A stretch of 64,000 bases of DNA, from NCBI GenBank assembly GCA_030682835.1, contig JAUXNG010000072.1:97281-161280 (forward strand), given 5' to 3'. A program made the position numbers and the translations under genes. The notes beneath the pieces were generated by a model. The model did no database searches. It was given only the letters and a program-made list of their open reading frames with translations, and was not told where the DNA came from. This stretch comes from Hydrogenophaga sp. (GTDB taxonomy: Bacteria > Pseudomonadota > Gammaproteobacteria > Burkholderiales > Burkholderiaceae_C). Within the stretch, counting starts at the first letter, position 1, and each line of letters begins with the position of its first letter. This document shows positions 31,663 to 39,642 of the stretch, one piece after another.

Positions 31663-31830
31663 GGTTTCACTCCTGTGGTCTTGTAGGGTCGCCGCGCTCG
31701 ACACCGGTCGCGGTGGCGCGGGCGTGGGAAACGCCCGTGGGCAGCGGGGAGAAGGGAGTCGGCTGAGGGGACGGCTGAGGGATCGGTTCAGGCGCGGTGA
31801 TCGAAATCAGAGGGTGGCCGGCCGCTCGGC

Positions 31831-32481
31831 TCAGTAGGCCACGGGTGCGGGGTCCAACGACCGCCAAATATACCAAGTTGCCACGCTGCAGAAAGGGGCC
31901 CACGTAGCGGCCACTTCGCGTATTTCGCTGCGGCTGACCGGTTCACCCGAAAAATAACAGCGGCTGATGCCGTTCTGCAAGCCCACATCGTCGAGCGGCA
32001 GCACGTTCGGGCGCATCAGGTGGAAGATCAGGAACATCTCGGCGGTCCAGCGGCCAATGCCGCGTATCGCCACGAGCTCGGCAATGATGGCCTCATCGTC
32101 CATACCGGCCCAGGCGTCCACATGGACCTGGTTGTTGGCAAAGTGCAGCGCCAGGTCCACCAGGTACTCGACCTTGCGCGCCGACAGGCCGGCGGCGCGC
32201 ATGTCATCCACCTTCAGGCGCAGCACCTGGGCAGGCACCATCTCCTGTGGCAGCTGGGCGAAGCGGTCCCAGACCGACTGGGCCGCCTTCACCGAAATCT
32301 GCTGGCCCACGATGCTGCGGGCCAGGGTCACGAAGGCGTCGCCGCGCGTCTCGAGGCTGACGCCGGTGTGCTGGGGAATGAGCTTCTTCATCACCCGGTC
32401 GCGCTTCATGAGGTGGCGGCAGGCGTCCATCCAGTAGGGTGGCGCCAGCGGACCGACCTCAGGCAGGAGCAAGGTCGCCAT
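31831..32481 (-). CDS. DNA-3-methyladenine glycosylase, AlkA-like HhH-GPD family
   Basis: The 216-residue base-excision repair glycosylase has the helix-hairpin-helix LVAIRGIGRWTAEMFLIF and the catalytic-Asp segment VLPLDDVGLQNGI, with IVGQQISVKAAQSVW upstream. It removes alkylated purines from DNA. No C-terminal iron-sulfur cysteines are present, which separates it from endonuclease III. Its start overlaps the cysS stop by one base (TGATG), so translation is coupled to cysS. Confidence 0.9.
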   Translation of the reverse strand: MATLLLPEVGPLAPPYWMDACRHLMKRDRVMKKLIPQHTGVSLETRGDAFVTLARSIVGQQISVKAAQSVWDRFAQLPQEMVPAQVLRLKVDDMRAAGLSARKVEYLVDLALHFANNQVHVDAWAGMDDEAIIAELVAIRGIGRWTAEMFLIFHLMRPNVLPLDDVGLQNGISRCYFSGEPVSRSEIREVAATWAPFCSVATWYIWRSLDPAPVAY

Positions 32482-33866
32482 CAGGCACGCTCCCAGGTGG
32501 TGCCCGAGGCGCTGTCCTTGAGCACCACGCCCTGCGCCAGCAGGGTCTGGCGGATGCGGTCGGCCTCGGCAAAATTCTTTGCCGATTTGGCCGCCGCGCG
32601 CTCGGCGATCAGTGCCAGTATCTGCGGCTCGGCCAGACCGGCGCCGCCACCACCACCCTGCAGATAGGTCTGCGGATCGGTCTGCAGCAGGCCCAGCGTG
32701 CCGCCCAACGCACGCAGCAGGCCCGCCAAGCTGGCGTTTTTGCTGCGGTTGACTTCGCTGGCCAGGTCAAACAGCACGGCCACCGCATCGGGCGTACCAA
32801 AGTCTTCGTCCATCGCCTCCCGGAAGCGCCGGGCATGGGGCTCGTTCCAGTCGATCTCGTCAACCGGCGTGGCGTCCACCGAAGCCAGCGCGGTGTAGAG
32901 GCGCTTGAGGGCGCCCCGCGCGTCGTCCAGGTGCACGTCGCTGTAATTCAGCGGGCTGCGGTAGTGGGCGCGCAAGATAAAGAAGCGCACGGTCTCGGCG
33001 TCAAACTTCTCCAGCACCTCGCGGATGGTGAAGAAATTGCCCAGGCTCTTGGACATCTTCTCGTTGTCCACGCGAACGAAGCCGTTGTGCATCCAGAAGC
33101 GCGCCAGCGGCTGCCCGGTGGCTCCTTCTGACTGGGCAATCTCGTTTTCGTGGTGAGGGAATTGCAGATCAGCCCCGCCGCCGTGAATGTCGAAGGTTTC
33201 CCCCAGCGTGGCGCAGCTCATGGCCGAGCATTCGATGTGCCAGCCCGGGCGCCCGGCGCCGAAGGGACTGTCCCAGCGGGCCTCGGCCGGCTCGTCGGGC
33301 TTGGCCGATTTCCACAGCACGAAGTCCAGCGGATCGTTCTTGTCGCCCGCGACGGCGACGCGTTCGCCCGCGCGCAGGTCGTCCAGCGATTTGCCCGAGA
33401 GCTTGCCGTAACCCGGAAACCGGCGCACGGCGTAGTTCACGTCACCGTTGTCCGCCTGGTAGGCCAGGCCCTTGTCCTGCAGCCGGGCAATGAGCGACAG
33501 CATCTGCGGCACGTACTCGGTCGCCCGTGGCTCGACCGTGGGCGGCTCGATGCCCAGCACCGCGATGTCCTGGTGCATCGCGGCGGTCATCTCGTCCGTG
33601 AGCGCGCGCAGGCTGATGCCGCGTTCCAGCGCGCGGCGGATGATCTTGTCGTCGATGTCGGTGATGTTGCGCACGTAGGTGACGCGGTAACCGCTCACCT
33701 TGAGCCAGCGCTGCACCACGTCGAAGGCCATCATCATGCGGGCGTGGCCGATGTGGCAGAGGTCATAGATGGTCATGCCGCACACGTACATGCGCACATG
33801 GCCGGGTTCCAGGGGCTCGAACGCCTCCAGACGCCGCGACAGCGTGTTGTGAATTCTGAGTGTCAT
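32481..33866 (-). CDS. cysS: cysteinyl-tRNA synthetase
   Basis: The 461-residue class I aminoacyl-tRNA synthetase shows the zinc-site Cys in [18 protein letters not shown] (also containing the HIGH signature) and in [22 protein letters not shown] and the KMSKSLGN catalytic loop near residue 265. A Gly/Ala-rich C-terminal part ([13 protein letters not shown]) precedes the tail. The ATG at 33866 gives the usual [12 protein letters not shown] start. The 258-bp gap upstream of it, shared with the divergent TPR gene, contains promoter-like AT-rich sequence (GATACAATG near 34009) but no other gene. Confidence 0.95.
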   Translation of the reverse strand: MTLRIHNTLSRRLEAFEPLEPGHVRMYVCGMTIYDLCHIGHARMMMAFDVVQRWLKVSGYRVTYVRNITDIDDKIIRRALERGISLRALTDEMTAAMHQDIAVLGIEPPTVEPRATEYVPQMLSLIARLQDKGLAYQADNGDVNYAVRRFPGYGKLSGKSLDDLRAGERVAVAGDKNDPLDFVLWKSAKPDEPAEARWDSPFGAGRPGWHIECSAMSCATLGETFDIHGGGADLQFPHHENEIAQSEGATGQPLARFWMHNGFVRVDNEKMSKSLGNFFTIREVLEKFDAETVRFFILRAHYRSPLNYSDVHLDDARGALKRLYTALASVDATPVDEIDWNEPHARRFREAMDEDFGTPDAVAVLFDLASEVNRSKNASLAGLLRALGGTLGLLQTDPQTYLQGGGGGAGLAEPQILALIAERAAAKSAKNFAEADRIRQTLLAQGVVLKDSASGTTWERA

Positions 33867-34124
33867 GAAAGAGGAAAAGCCGGGGCTCTGGAAGGGCTGG
33901 AATGCCCGCCAGGGGCTTCCATCAAGGGCATGGTGCGTGACACCCTGCACAGAAAGGGACGTGCTGCAGGCGCCCGACATTCGAGCTCATGAAGCCAACA
34001 CCCCCTCAGATACAATGGGCCAGTATAGCCAGCCCGGGCTGCGCGCACGGGCCATCCCGGGCCGGGATGGCCAGTTTCCCGCCTTCCCGCACCCCGGTTC
34101 CATCCAGCCGCCTTCCGAGGTTCC

Positions 34125-35213
34125 ATGCCCCACCCTGCCCCCTTCCGGTCTTCGTCCACCAGCCCTTCAGACCGCAGCCTGGCCGGATCGCGCGTCCGCA
34201 TGCTGGCCCTGGTGGCGGCCCTGGCCGGCGCGCTGGCGAGCCCCATCGCGTGGGCCCAGGCAGACGAATACTCCGAGGTCACCCGACTGGTGCGTGCTGG
34301 CCAGTTCAATGAGGCACTGGGCAAGGCCGACCAGTACCTTGCCGGCAAGCCGCGCGACCCGCAAATGCGCTTCCTCAAGGGCGTGATCCAGACCGAAAGC
34401 GGCAAGCCCACCGAGGCCATTGCCACGTTCACCAAGCTCACGGAAGATTTCCCCGAGCTGCCCGAGCCCTACAACAACCTCGCCGTGCTGTATGCCGGGC
34501 AGAGCCAGTTCGACAAGGCCCGCGCAGCGCTCGAAATGGCGATCCGCACCAACCCCAGCTACGCCACCGCGCACGAGAACCTGGGCGATGTGTACGCCAA
34601 GCTTGCCAGCCAGGCTTACAGCAAGGCCTTGCAGCTCGACGGCGGCAACCAGGCTGTCGCTCCCAAGCTGAGCCTCATCCGCTCCCTGTTCGCACCTGAG
34701 AGCCGGGCCACCCGCCCGACCACGGTGGCAGCCGCCCCAAGCCCTGCACCCGCGCCGCGTCCGGCCCCCGCAGCCGCGCCAAGCGCGGCACCAGCGCCAG
34801 CGCCAGCCCCCGTGGCTGCTCCGGCGCCTGCACCCGCACCGGCCGCAGCGCCCGCCCCTGCGCCGGACCAGAACGGCGCCAGCGAGGTGGAAGCCGCGGT
34901 GCGGGCCTGGGCCAGCGCCTGGTCGTCCAAGAACATGAATGCCTACCTCGGCGCCTACGGGCCCAGCTTCAAGCCACCGGCCGGCCAGTCCCGCAGCGCG
35001 TGGGAAGCCGACCGCAAGGCCCGCATCGTGCCGCGTTCGCGCATCGACGTCGGCATCAGCGACCTCTCCGTCACTGTCAACGGTGACCGGGCCAGCGCAC
35101 GTTTCCGCCAGGCCTACACCTCTGACAACCTCAACGTGACCAGCCGCAAGACGCTCGACCTGGTGAAGAGCGGCAACCGCTGGCTGATCACGCGGGAATC
35201 CACAGGTTCTTGA
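34125..35213 (+). CDS. secreted TPR protein with Ala/Pro linker and Cds6-like C-terminal domain
   Basis: The 362-residue product has an N-terminal signal or anchor (MLALVAALAGALASPIAWAQA preceded by 25 residues). Three to four TPR units follow (about residues 45-175; FNEALGKADQYLAGKPRDPQ, PEPYNNLAVLYAGQSQFDKA). Then come an 80-residue Pro/Ala linker and a C-terminal NTF2-like domain (VEAAVRAWASAWSSKNMNAYL to LDLVKSGNRWLITRE). That C-terminal domain resembles the Cds6 domain found in L,D-transpeptidases, and the next gene is one. The two overlap as TGATG, so they probably act together in peptidoglycan or outer-membrane linkage. Confidence 0.8.
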   Translation: MPHPAPFRSSSTSPSDRSLAGSRVRMLALVAALAGALASPIAWAQADEYSEVTRLVRAGQFNEALGKADQYLAGKPRDPQMRFLKGVIQTESGKPTEAIATFTKLTEDFPELPEPYNNLAVLYAGQSQFDKARAALEMAIRTNPSYATAHENLGDVYAKLASQAYSKALQLDGGNQAVAPKLSLIRSLFAPESRATRPTTVAAAPSPAPAPRPAPAAAPSAAPAPAPAPVAAPAPAPAPAAAPAPAPDQNGASEVEAAVRAWASAWSSKNMNAYLGAYGPSFKPPAGQSRSAWEADRKARIVPRSRIDVGISDLSVTVNGDRASARFRQAYTSDNLNVTSRKTLDLVKSGNRWLITRESTGS

Positions 35214-36730
35214 TGGTCGGCTGGCGTCGTTCGCAAAGGGGTCATGCCAGCCTCCCGACGGTAAGCTTCGACGCTGGCTGGGGGTCTGGCCGGCGAGCGG
35301 CGCTGGGCTTGGGCGCGCTGGCGGCACTGCTCATCGGTGCCGTGCTGTTCAAGACCATGGGCCGCCCAGGCATTGACGCTGGCCCCACCACTGCCGGCCA
35401 AGTCGTCGAATCGGTACGTCTGGGTTCCTCTCCGTCCGAGATTCCTGTTGCTGCCGCTTCTGCCGGCAAGTCTTCCCTGGTGGACGCGGCGATTGCCAGC
35501 GTACAGTCTGCGGCGCAGTCTTTGGTCAGCGACGCACCGGGTAGCCTGCTGGCAAGGCCCCTGTCACCCGACGATTTCCAGCAGCTGGCACCCCAGCTGG
35601 GTCGGGCTGAAGCCCGGCTGATCGAGATCTATCAGCTGATTGCGCAGGGTTCGCATCGCCCGGCGCTCGCCCAGGCCGAGTCGCTGGTTCGGGACCACCC
35701 GAATTTCCAGCTCGCGCAGCTGGTGCTGGGCGATCTGCTGAGCCTGCAGACGCGCCCGGTGCACCAGCTGGGTGACGTGGCGTCCGCGCTGTCCGGTGGT
35801 GCCCGTGAACAGCTGGTGGCCCTGCGCGAAGAATCGCGCCGCCGTATGCGCGCCCTCACCGAGCGCCCGCCCGAGGGGCATGTGCCCACCCAGTTCCTCA
35901 CGCTGTCCAGCCAGAGCCGCCACGCCATCGCCGTCGACGCGTCGCGCTCCAGGCTGTACCTGTTCGAAAACCTCGCCGCCACCCAGCCGGGCGGCGACAG
36001 CACGCCACGCCTGCGCCTGCTGGGCGATTACTACATTTCGGTGGGCCTCTCAGGCATCGACAAGTCGGTCGAGGGTGACAAACGCACGCCGCTGGGGGTT
36101 TACTACATCACGAGCAACCTCAAGGCCGATAACCTGCCCGACCTCTACGGCGTGGGTGCACTGCCCATCAACTATCCCAACGCGCTCGACCTGCAGCGCG
36201 GCAAGACCGGCAGCGGCATCTGGCTGCACGGCACGCCGCGCGAGCAGTTCGTGCGTGCGCCACAGGCTTCTGACGGCTGCGTCGTGCTGTCGAACCCCGA
36301 TCTCCAGCGCCTGCTGGCGACCGTGCAGATCCGCACCACGCCGGTCGTGATCGCCCCCGAACTGCACTGGGTGGATCCGTCGGCTCTGGAAGGCGAGCGC
36401 CGCACCTTCGAGGACGCCTTGGAGGCCTGGCGCATGGTCAAGAGCAGCAGTGACCTGGACCGCCTGAAAGGGTTTTACTCCGCTCGCTTCGCGAACCAGG
36501 GGCGCGATCTGGCCCAATGGTGGCCCCGCGTGGAAAACGAGGCCCGCAGCTCGGGTGCCCGCGAGCTGCAGCTCAAGGATGTGTCCATCCTGCGATGGCG
36601 CGACCGGGAAGACACCATGGTGGTCACCTTTGGCGAGGTGGCCGTTGGCCAGACCCGCGGGGTGACCAAACGGCAGTACTGGATGCGCGAGCGCGACCAG
36701 TGGAAGATATTTTTTGAAGGGACCATCTGA
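35213..36730 (+). CDS. L,D-transpeptidase (YkuD family) with C-terminal Cds6-like domain
   Basis: The 505-residue envelope protein has one N-terminal membrane anchor (ALGLGALAALLIGAVLFKTM, residues about 22-42) and a helical periplasmic region. A YkuD catalytic domain at about residues 235-390 carries the motif HGTP and ASDGCVVLSN with the catalytic Cys. A C-terminal NTF2-like domain (FEDALEAWRMVKSSSDLDRLKGFYS to YWMRERDQWKIFFEG) follows. YkuD enzymes form 3-3 crosslinks or attach lipoproteins to peptidoglycan. It is coupled by one-base overlaps to the TPR gene before and ppiA after it. Confidence 0.88.
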   Translation: MVGWRRSQRGHASLPTVSFDAGWGSGRRAALGLGALAALLIGAVLFKTMGRPGIDAGPTTAGQVVESVRLGSSPSEIPVAAASAGKSSLVDAAIASVQSAAQSLVSDAPGSLLARPLSPDDFQQLAPQLGRAEARLIEIYQLIAQGSHRPALAQAESLVRDHPNFQLAQLVLGDLLSLQTRPVHQLGDVASALSGGAREQLVALREESRRRMRALTERPPEGHVPTQFLTLSSQSRHAIAVDASRSRLYLFENLAATQPGGDSTPRLRLLGDYYISVGLSGIDKSVEGDKRTPLGVYYITSNLKADNLPDLYGVGALPINYPNALDLQRGKTGSGIWLHGTPREQFVRAPQASDGCVVLSNPDLQRLLATVQIRTTPVVIAPELHWVDPSALEGERRTFEDALEAWRMVKSSSDLDRLKGFYSARFANQGRDLAQWWPRVENEARSSGARELQLKDVSILRWRDREDTMVVTFGEVAVGQTRGVTKRQYWMRERDQWKIFFEGTI

Positions 36731-37344
36731 TGCAACGCTCACCCCAGCGACCCAACACCGCGCGCCGCCTGTTTGGCGCGCTGCTCGCCTCGTCCTTCGT
36801 GCTCGCCGCCGGCCTTCCAGCGGGCGCTGCAGCGCAGGAAAAGGCCGGCGTCCAGAAGGTGCGACTGACCACGTCAATGGGCGATATCGTGCTGGAGCTA
36901 CAGCCCGAAAAGGCGCCCAAGACGGTTGAGAACTTTCTGCAGTACGTGCGCGACAAGCACTACGACGGCACCATCTTTCACCGAGTCATGGACGGCTTCA
37001 TGATCCAGGGCGGCGGTTTCACCACCGACTTCCAGCAGAAGCCCACGCGCGCGCCCGTTCCCCTTGAAGCTTCGAACGGGCTGAAAAACGACCGCGGCAC
37101 CGTTGCCATGGCCCGCACCGCCAACCCCAACTCCGCCACTGCGCAGTTCTTCATCAACGTGGTCGACAATGCCATGCTGAACGCCCCCAACCCCGATGGC
37201 CACGGCTACACCGTCTTCGGCCGCGTCGTGCAGGGCATGGACGCCGTTGACAAGATCCGTACTGTGGCGGTCGGCAACAAGGGTCCACACCAGAACGTGC
37301 CCACCACACCTGTCACCATCATCAAAGCCACCCTGGAGAAATGA
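36730..37344 (+). CDS. ppiA: periplasmic cyclophilin-type peptidyl-prolyl isomerase
   Basis: The 204-residue product has a signal peptide ([23 protein letters not shown]) and a complete cyclophilin domain with [35 protein letters not shown], the active-site segment [20 protein letters not shown] and [15 protein letters not shown]. It accelerates proline isomerisation of periplasmic or outer-membrane proteins. Start and stop both overlap neighbours (TGATG and ATGA), indicating one operon with the transpeptidase and ppiB. Confidence 0.92.
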   Translation: MQRSPQRPNTARRLFGALLASSFVLAAGLPAGAAAQEKAGVQKVRLTTSMGDIVLELQPEKAPKTVENFLQYVRDKHYDGTIFHRVMDGFMIQGGGFTTDFQQKPTRAPVPLEASNGLKNDRGTVAMARTANPNSATAQFFINVVDNAMLNAPNPDGHGYTVFGRVVQGMDAVDKIRTVAVGNKGPHQNVPTTPVTIIKATLEK

Positions 37345-37853
37345 CCATGGCCAATCCCCAAGTCGAACTGCACATCGCCAACCATGGCGTGATCACGCTG
37401 GAACTGGACGCCGAGAAGGCGCCCCTGTCCACGGCCAACTTCCTGTCCTATGTGAACAAGGGCCACTACAACAACACCGTGTTTCATCGCGTCATCCCTG
37501 GCTTCATGGTCCAGGGCGGCGGCTTCGAGCCCGGCATGACGCAGAAGCCCAGCGACGCACCCATCAACAACGAGGCCAACAACGGCCTGAAGAACGAGCA
37601 GTACACCGTGGCCATGGCGCGCACCAGCGACCCCCACTCGGCCACGGCCCAGTTCTTCATCAACGTGGCGAACAACGGCTTCCTGAACCACACCGCACCC
37701 AGCGCACAAGGCTGGGGCTATGCCGTATTCGGCAAGGTGGTCTCGGGCGCTGACATCGTCAAGAAGATCGAGGGCGTGCCCACCGGCCGCAAGGGTTTCC
37801 ATGACGACGTGCCGAAAGAAGACGTCGTGATCGAAAAGGCCGTGGCCCTGTAA
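37341..37853 (+). CDS. ppiB: cytoplasmic cyclophilin-type peptidyl-prolyl isomerase
   Basis: The 170-residue cyclophilin has no signal peptide. It has [40 protein letters not shown] and [13 protein letters not shown]. It is a paralogue of the preceding gene for the cytoplasm. The ATG at 37341 overlaps the ppiA stop; an alternative ATG lies two codons on ([10 protein letters not shown]). Confidence 0.93.
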   Translation: MTMANPQVELHIANHGVITLELDAEKAPLSTANFLSYVNKGHYNNTVFHRVIPGFMVQGGGFEPGMTQKPSDAPINNEANNGLKNEQYTVAMARTSDPHSATAQFFINVANNGFLNHTAPSAQGWGYAVFGKVVSGADIVKKIEGVPTGRKGFHDDVPKEDVVIEKAVAL

Positions 37854-37893
37854 CTGCCGCCTGCCGCCCAGGCGGCACGCCGCCGCCTGAACC

Positions 37894-38730
37894 ATGCCCA
37901 GCACGGCACCGCCCGACCGCTTCGCCGAACTGCACGCTCCCGCGCAGTGGCAAGCGGTCGAGTTCATTTCAGACCTGCACCTGCACGCCGCCGACCCCGC
38001 CACGTTCGCAGCCTGGCGCCGGTGGCTGGAACGCCCGTCTGCGCAGCGCGCCGATGCCCTGTTCGTGCTGGGTGACCTGTTCGAGGTGTGGGTCGGCGAC
38101 GACCTGCTGGACGCCCCCGCCACCGGCGGGGAGGCGGACACCGAGCGTGCGTTCTACCGCGCCTGTGCCGCCCACCTCAACGCTTACAGCAAGCACACGC
38201 CCGTGTACTTCATGCACGGCAATCGCGACTTCCTGCTCGGGCCAGCGGGCCTGCAGCGCTGCGGCATGCAAGGCCTGAGCGACCCGACCGTGCTGTGCTT
38301 CCTGGGGCAGCACTGGCTGCTCAGCCATGGCGACGCACTGTGCCTGGACGACACCGACTACATGCGCTTTCGCGCCGCCGTGCGCCAGCCCGAGTGGGCG
38401 CGTGAGTTCCTGGCCCGGCCCCTGGACGAGCGTGAGGCCATCGCACGCCAGCTGCGACAACAGAGCGAAGCGCGCAAACAGGGCAGTGCCGGAGATCCGC
38501 AGCCCTGGACCGATGTGGACGCCGAGGCGGCCCGCACCTGGCTCGCCAGGGCCGGGGCCGGCACCCTCATCCACGGCCACACCCACCGACCCGCGCAGCA
38601 TCAGCTGTCGGCCACCCAGCAGCGCGTCGTGCTGAGCGACTGGGACCTGGCGGCACGGCCTCCTCGCGCCGAAGTTCTGAGCCTGGATGCACAAGGCCTG
38701 CACCGGGTCGCGCTGGCGCCGGCCGGGTGA
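37894..38730 (+). CDS. lpxH: UDP-2,3-diacylglucosamine diphosphatase LpxH
   Basis: The 278-residue calcineurin-like phosphoesterase hydrolyses UDP-2,3-diacylglucosamine to lipid X in lipid A synthesis at the inner membrane face. Metal ligands are visible in FISDLHLH, LGDLFEVWVGDD, MHGNRDFLLG, LSHGDALCLDD and HGHTHRPAQH. It lies 40 bp after ppiB and overlaps mtfA by 4 bp. Confidence 0.93.
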   Translation: MPSTAPPDRFAELHAPAQWQAVEFISDLHLHAADPATFAAWRRWLERPSAQRADALFVLGDLFEVWVGDDLLDAPATGGEADTERAFYRACAAHLNAYSKHTPVYFMHGNRDFLLGPAGLQRCGMQGLSDPTVLCFLGQHWLLSHGDALCLDDTDYMRFRAAVRQPEWAREFLARPLDEREAIARQLRQQSEARKQGSAGDPQPWTDVDAEAARTWLARAGAGTLIHGHTHRPAQHQLSATQQRVVLSDWDLAARPPRAEVLSLDAQGLHRVALAPAG

Positions 38731-39602
38731 CTGACGCACGCATGAGCCTGATCGGCCACCTGCCCGGCTTCGCCCAGCGCTGGCTGCCCCGGCGCTGGCG
38801 CCAGCCGCCGCCCCTGCCGGCGCGGCTGTGGCAACACACGCTGCGGCGCCACCCTTTTCTGGCGAACCTCCCAAGCGGCGAGCAAGACCGCCTGCACCTG
38901 CTGTGCGCGCATTTCCTGGCCGAGAAGGAGTTCCACGGTGCCAACGGACTGGTCATCACCGACGCCATGGCGCTGGCCATCGCAGCGCAGGCCTGCCTGC
39001 CGCTGCTCCATATGGCAGCGCCCGGCCACGACAGCGGCCCGCTCGCGGTGCTGGACTGGTACGCCGACTTTGTGGGCATCGTCGTGCAGCCCGGCGCGGC
39101 GGTCGCCCAGAGGGAAGTGACCGATGGCAGCGGGGTGGTGCACCGATACCGCGAGGTGCTGGCCGGTGAAGCCATGGACCGTGGGCCGATCATGCTCAGC
39201 TGGACCGAGGTGGCCCATGCACCCGAAGCAGCAGCTGCCGGGCACAACGTCGTGATCCACGAATTTGCCCACAAACTGGACATGCGGGGGATGCAGGCCG
39301 GTGAGCAGCCCGACGGTGCGCCGCCCTTGCCGCCCGGGTTTGCCGGGCGACCGGACGCCGCAGATGCCCGAGGACACTGGCGCCAGACCATGACCGAGGC
39401 GTTCACGCGGTTTCGCGAGGCAGTGGCGATGGGCGAGCGCTTTGGAGGCGAGCGCCCCTGGCTCGATGCGTACGGCGCCACCCACCCGGCAGAATTCTTC
39501 GCCGTCAGTTGCGAGGCGTACTTCGTCAACCGGCCGCGTTTCGAGCAGGACTTCCCGGATCTGGTGGCGCTCTTCGACGCGTTCTTCCACCCCGCCCCCT
39601 GA
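38727..39602 (+). CDS. mtfA: MtfA-family zinc peptidase (M90)
   Basis: The 291-residue soluble protein has the zinc motif HEFAHKLDM and a third ligand region AEFFAVSCEAYFVN. In E. coli MtfA titrates the repressor Mlc and has aminopeptidase activity; here the partner is unknown. The GTG at 38727 overlaps the lpxH stop as GTGA; an ATG five codons later (MSLIGHLPGF) is an equally possible start. It is the last gene of the envelope operon and convergent with the DUF349 gene. Confidence 0.88.
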   Translation: MTDARMSLIGHLPGFAQRWLPRRWRQPPPLPARLWQHTLRRHPFLANLPSGEQDRLHLLCAHFLAEKEFHGANGLVITDAMALAIAAQACLPLLHMAAPGHDSGPLAVLDWYADFVGIVVQPGAAVAQREVTDGSGVVHRYREVLAGEAMDRGPIMLSWTEVAHAPEAAAAGHNVVIHEFAHKLDMRGMQAGEQPDGAPPLPPGFAGRPDAADARGHWRQTMTEAFTRFREAVAMGERFGGERPWLDAYGATHPAEFFAVSCEAYFVNRPRFEQDFPDLVALFDAFFHPAP

Positions 39603-39605
39603 GTC

Positions 39606-39627
39606 AGCCCCCGCGCCTGCGGGGGCT
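39606..39627. terminator. symmetrical hairpin between convergent genes
   Basis: AGCCCCCGC-GCCT-GCGGGGGCT forms a perfect 9-bp stem between the mtfA stop and the DUF349-gene stop. There is no T-run on either strand, so it may act as a weak bidirectional terminator or as protection of mRNA ends. Confidence 0.5.
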
Positions 39628-39642
39628 CGCCCCACCCAGCTC

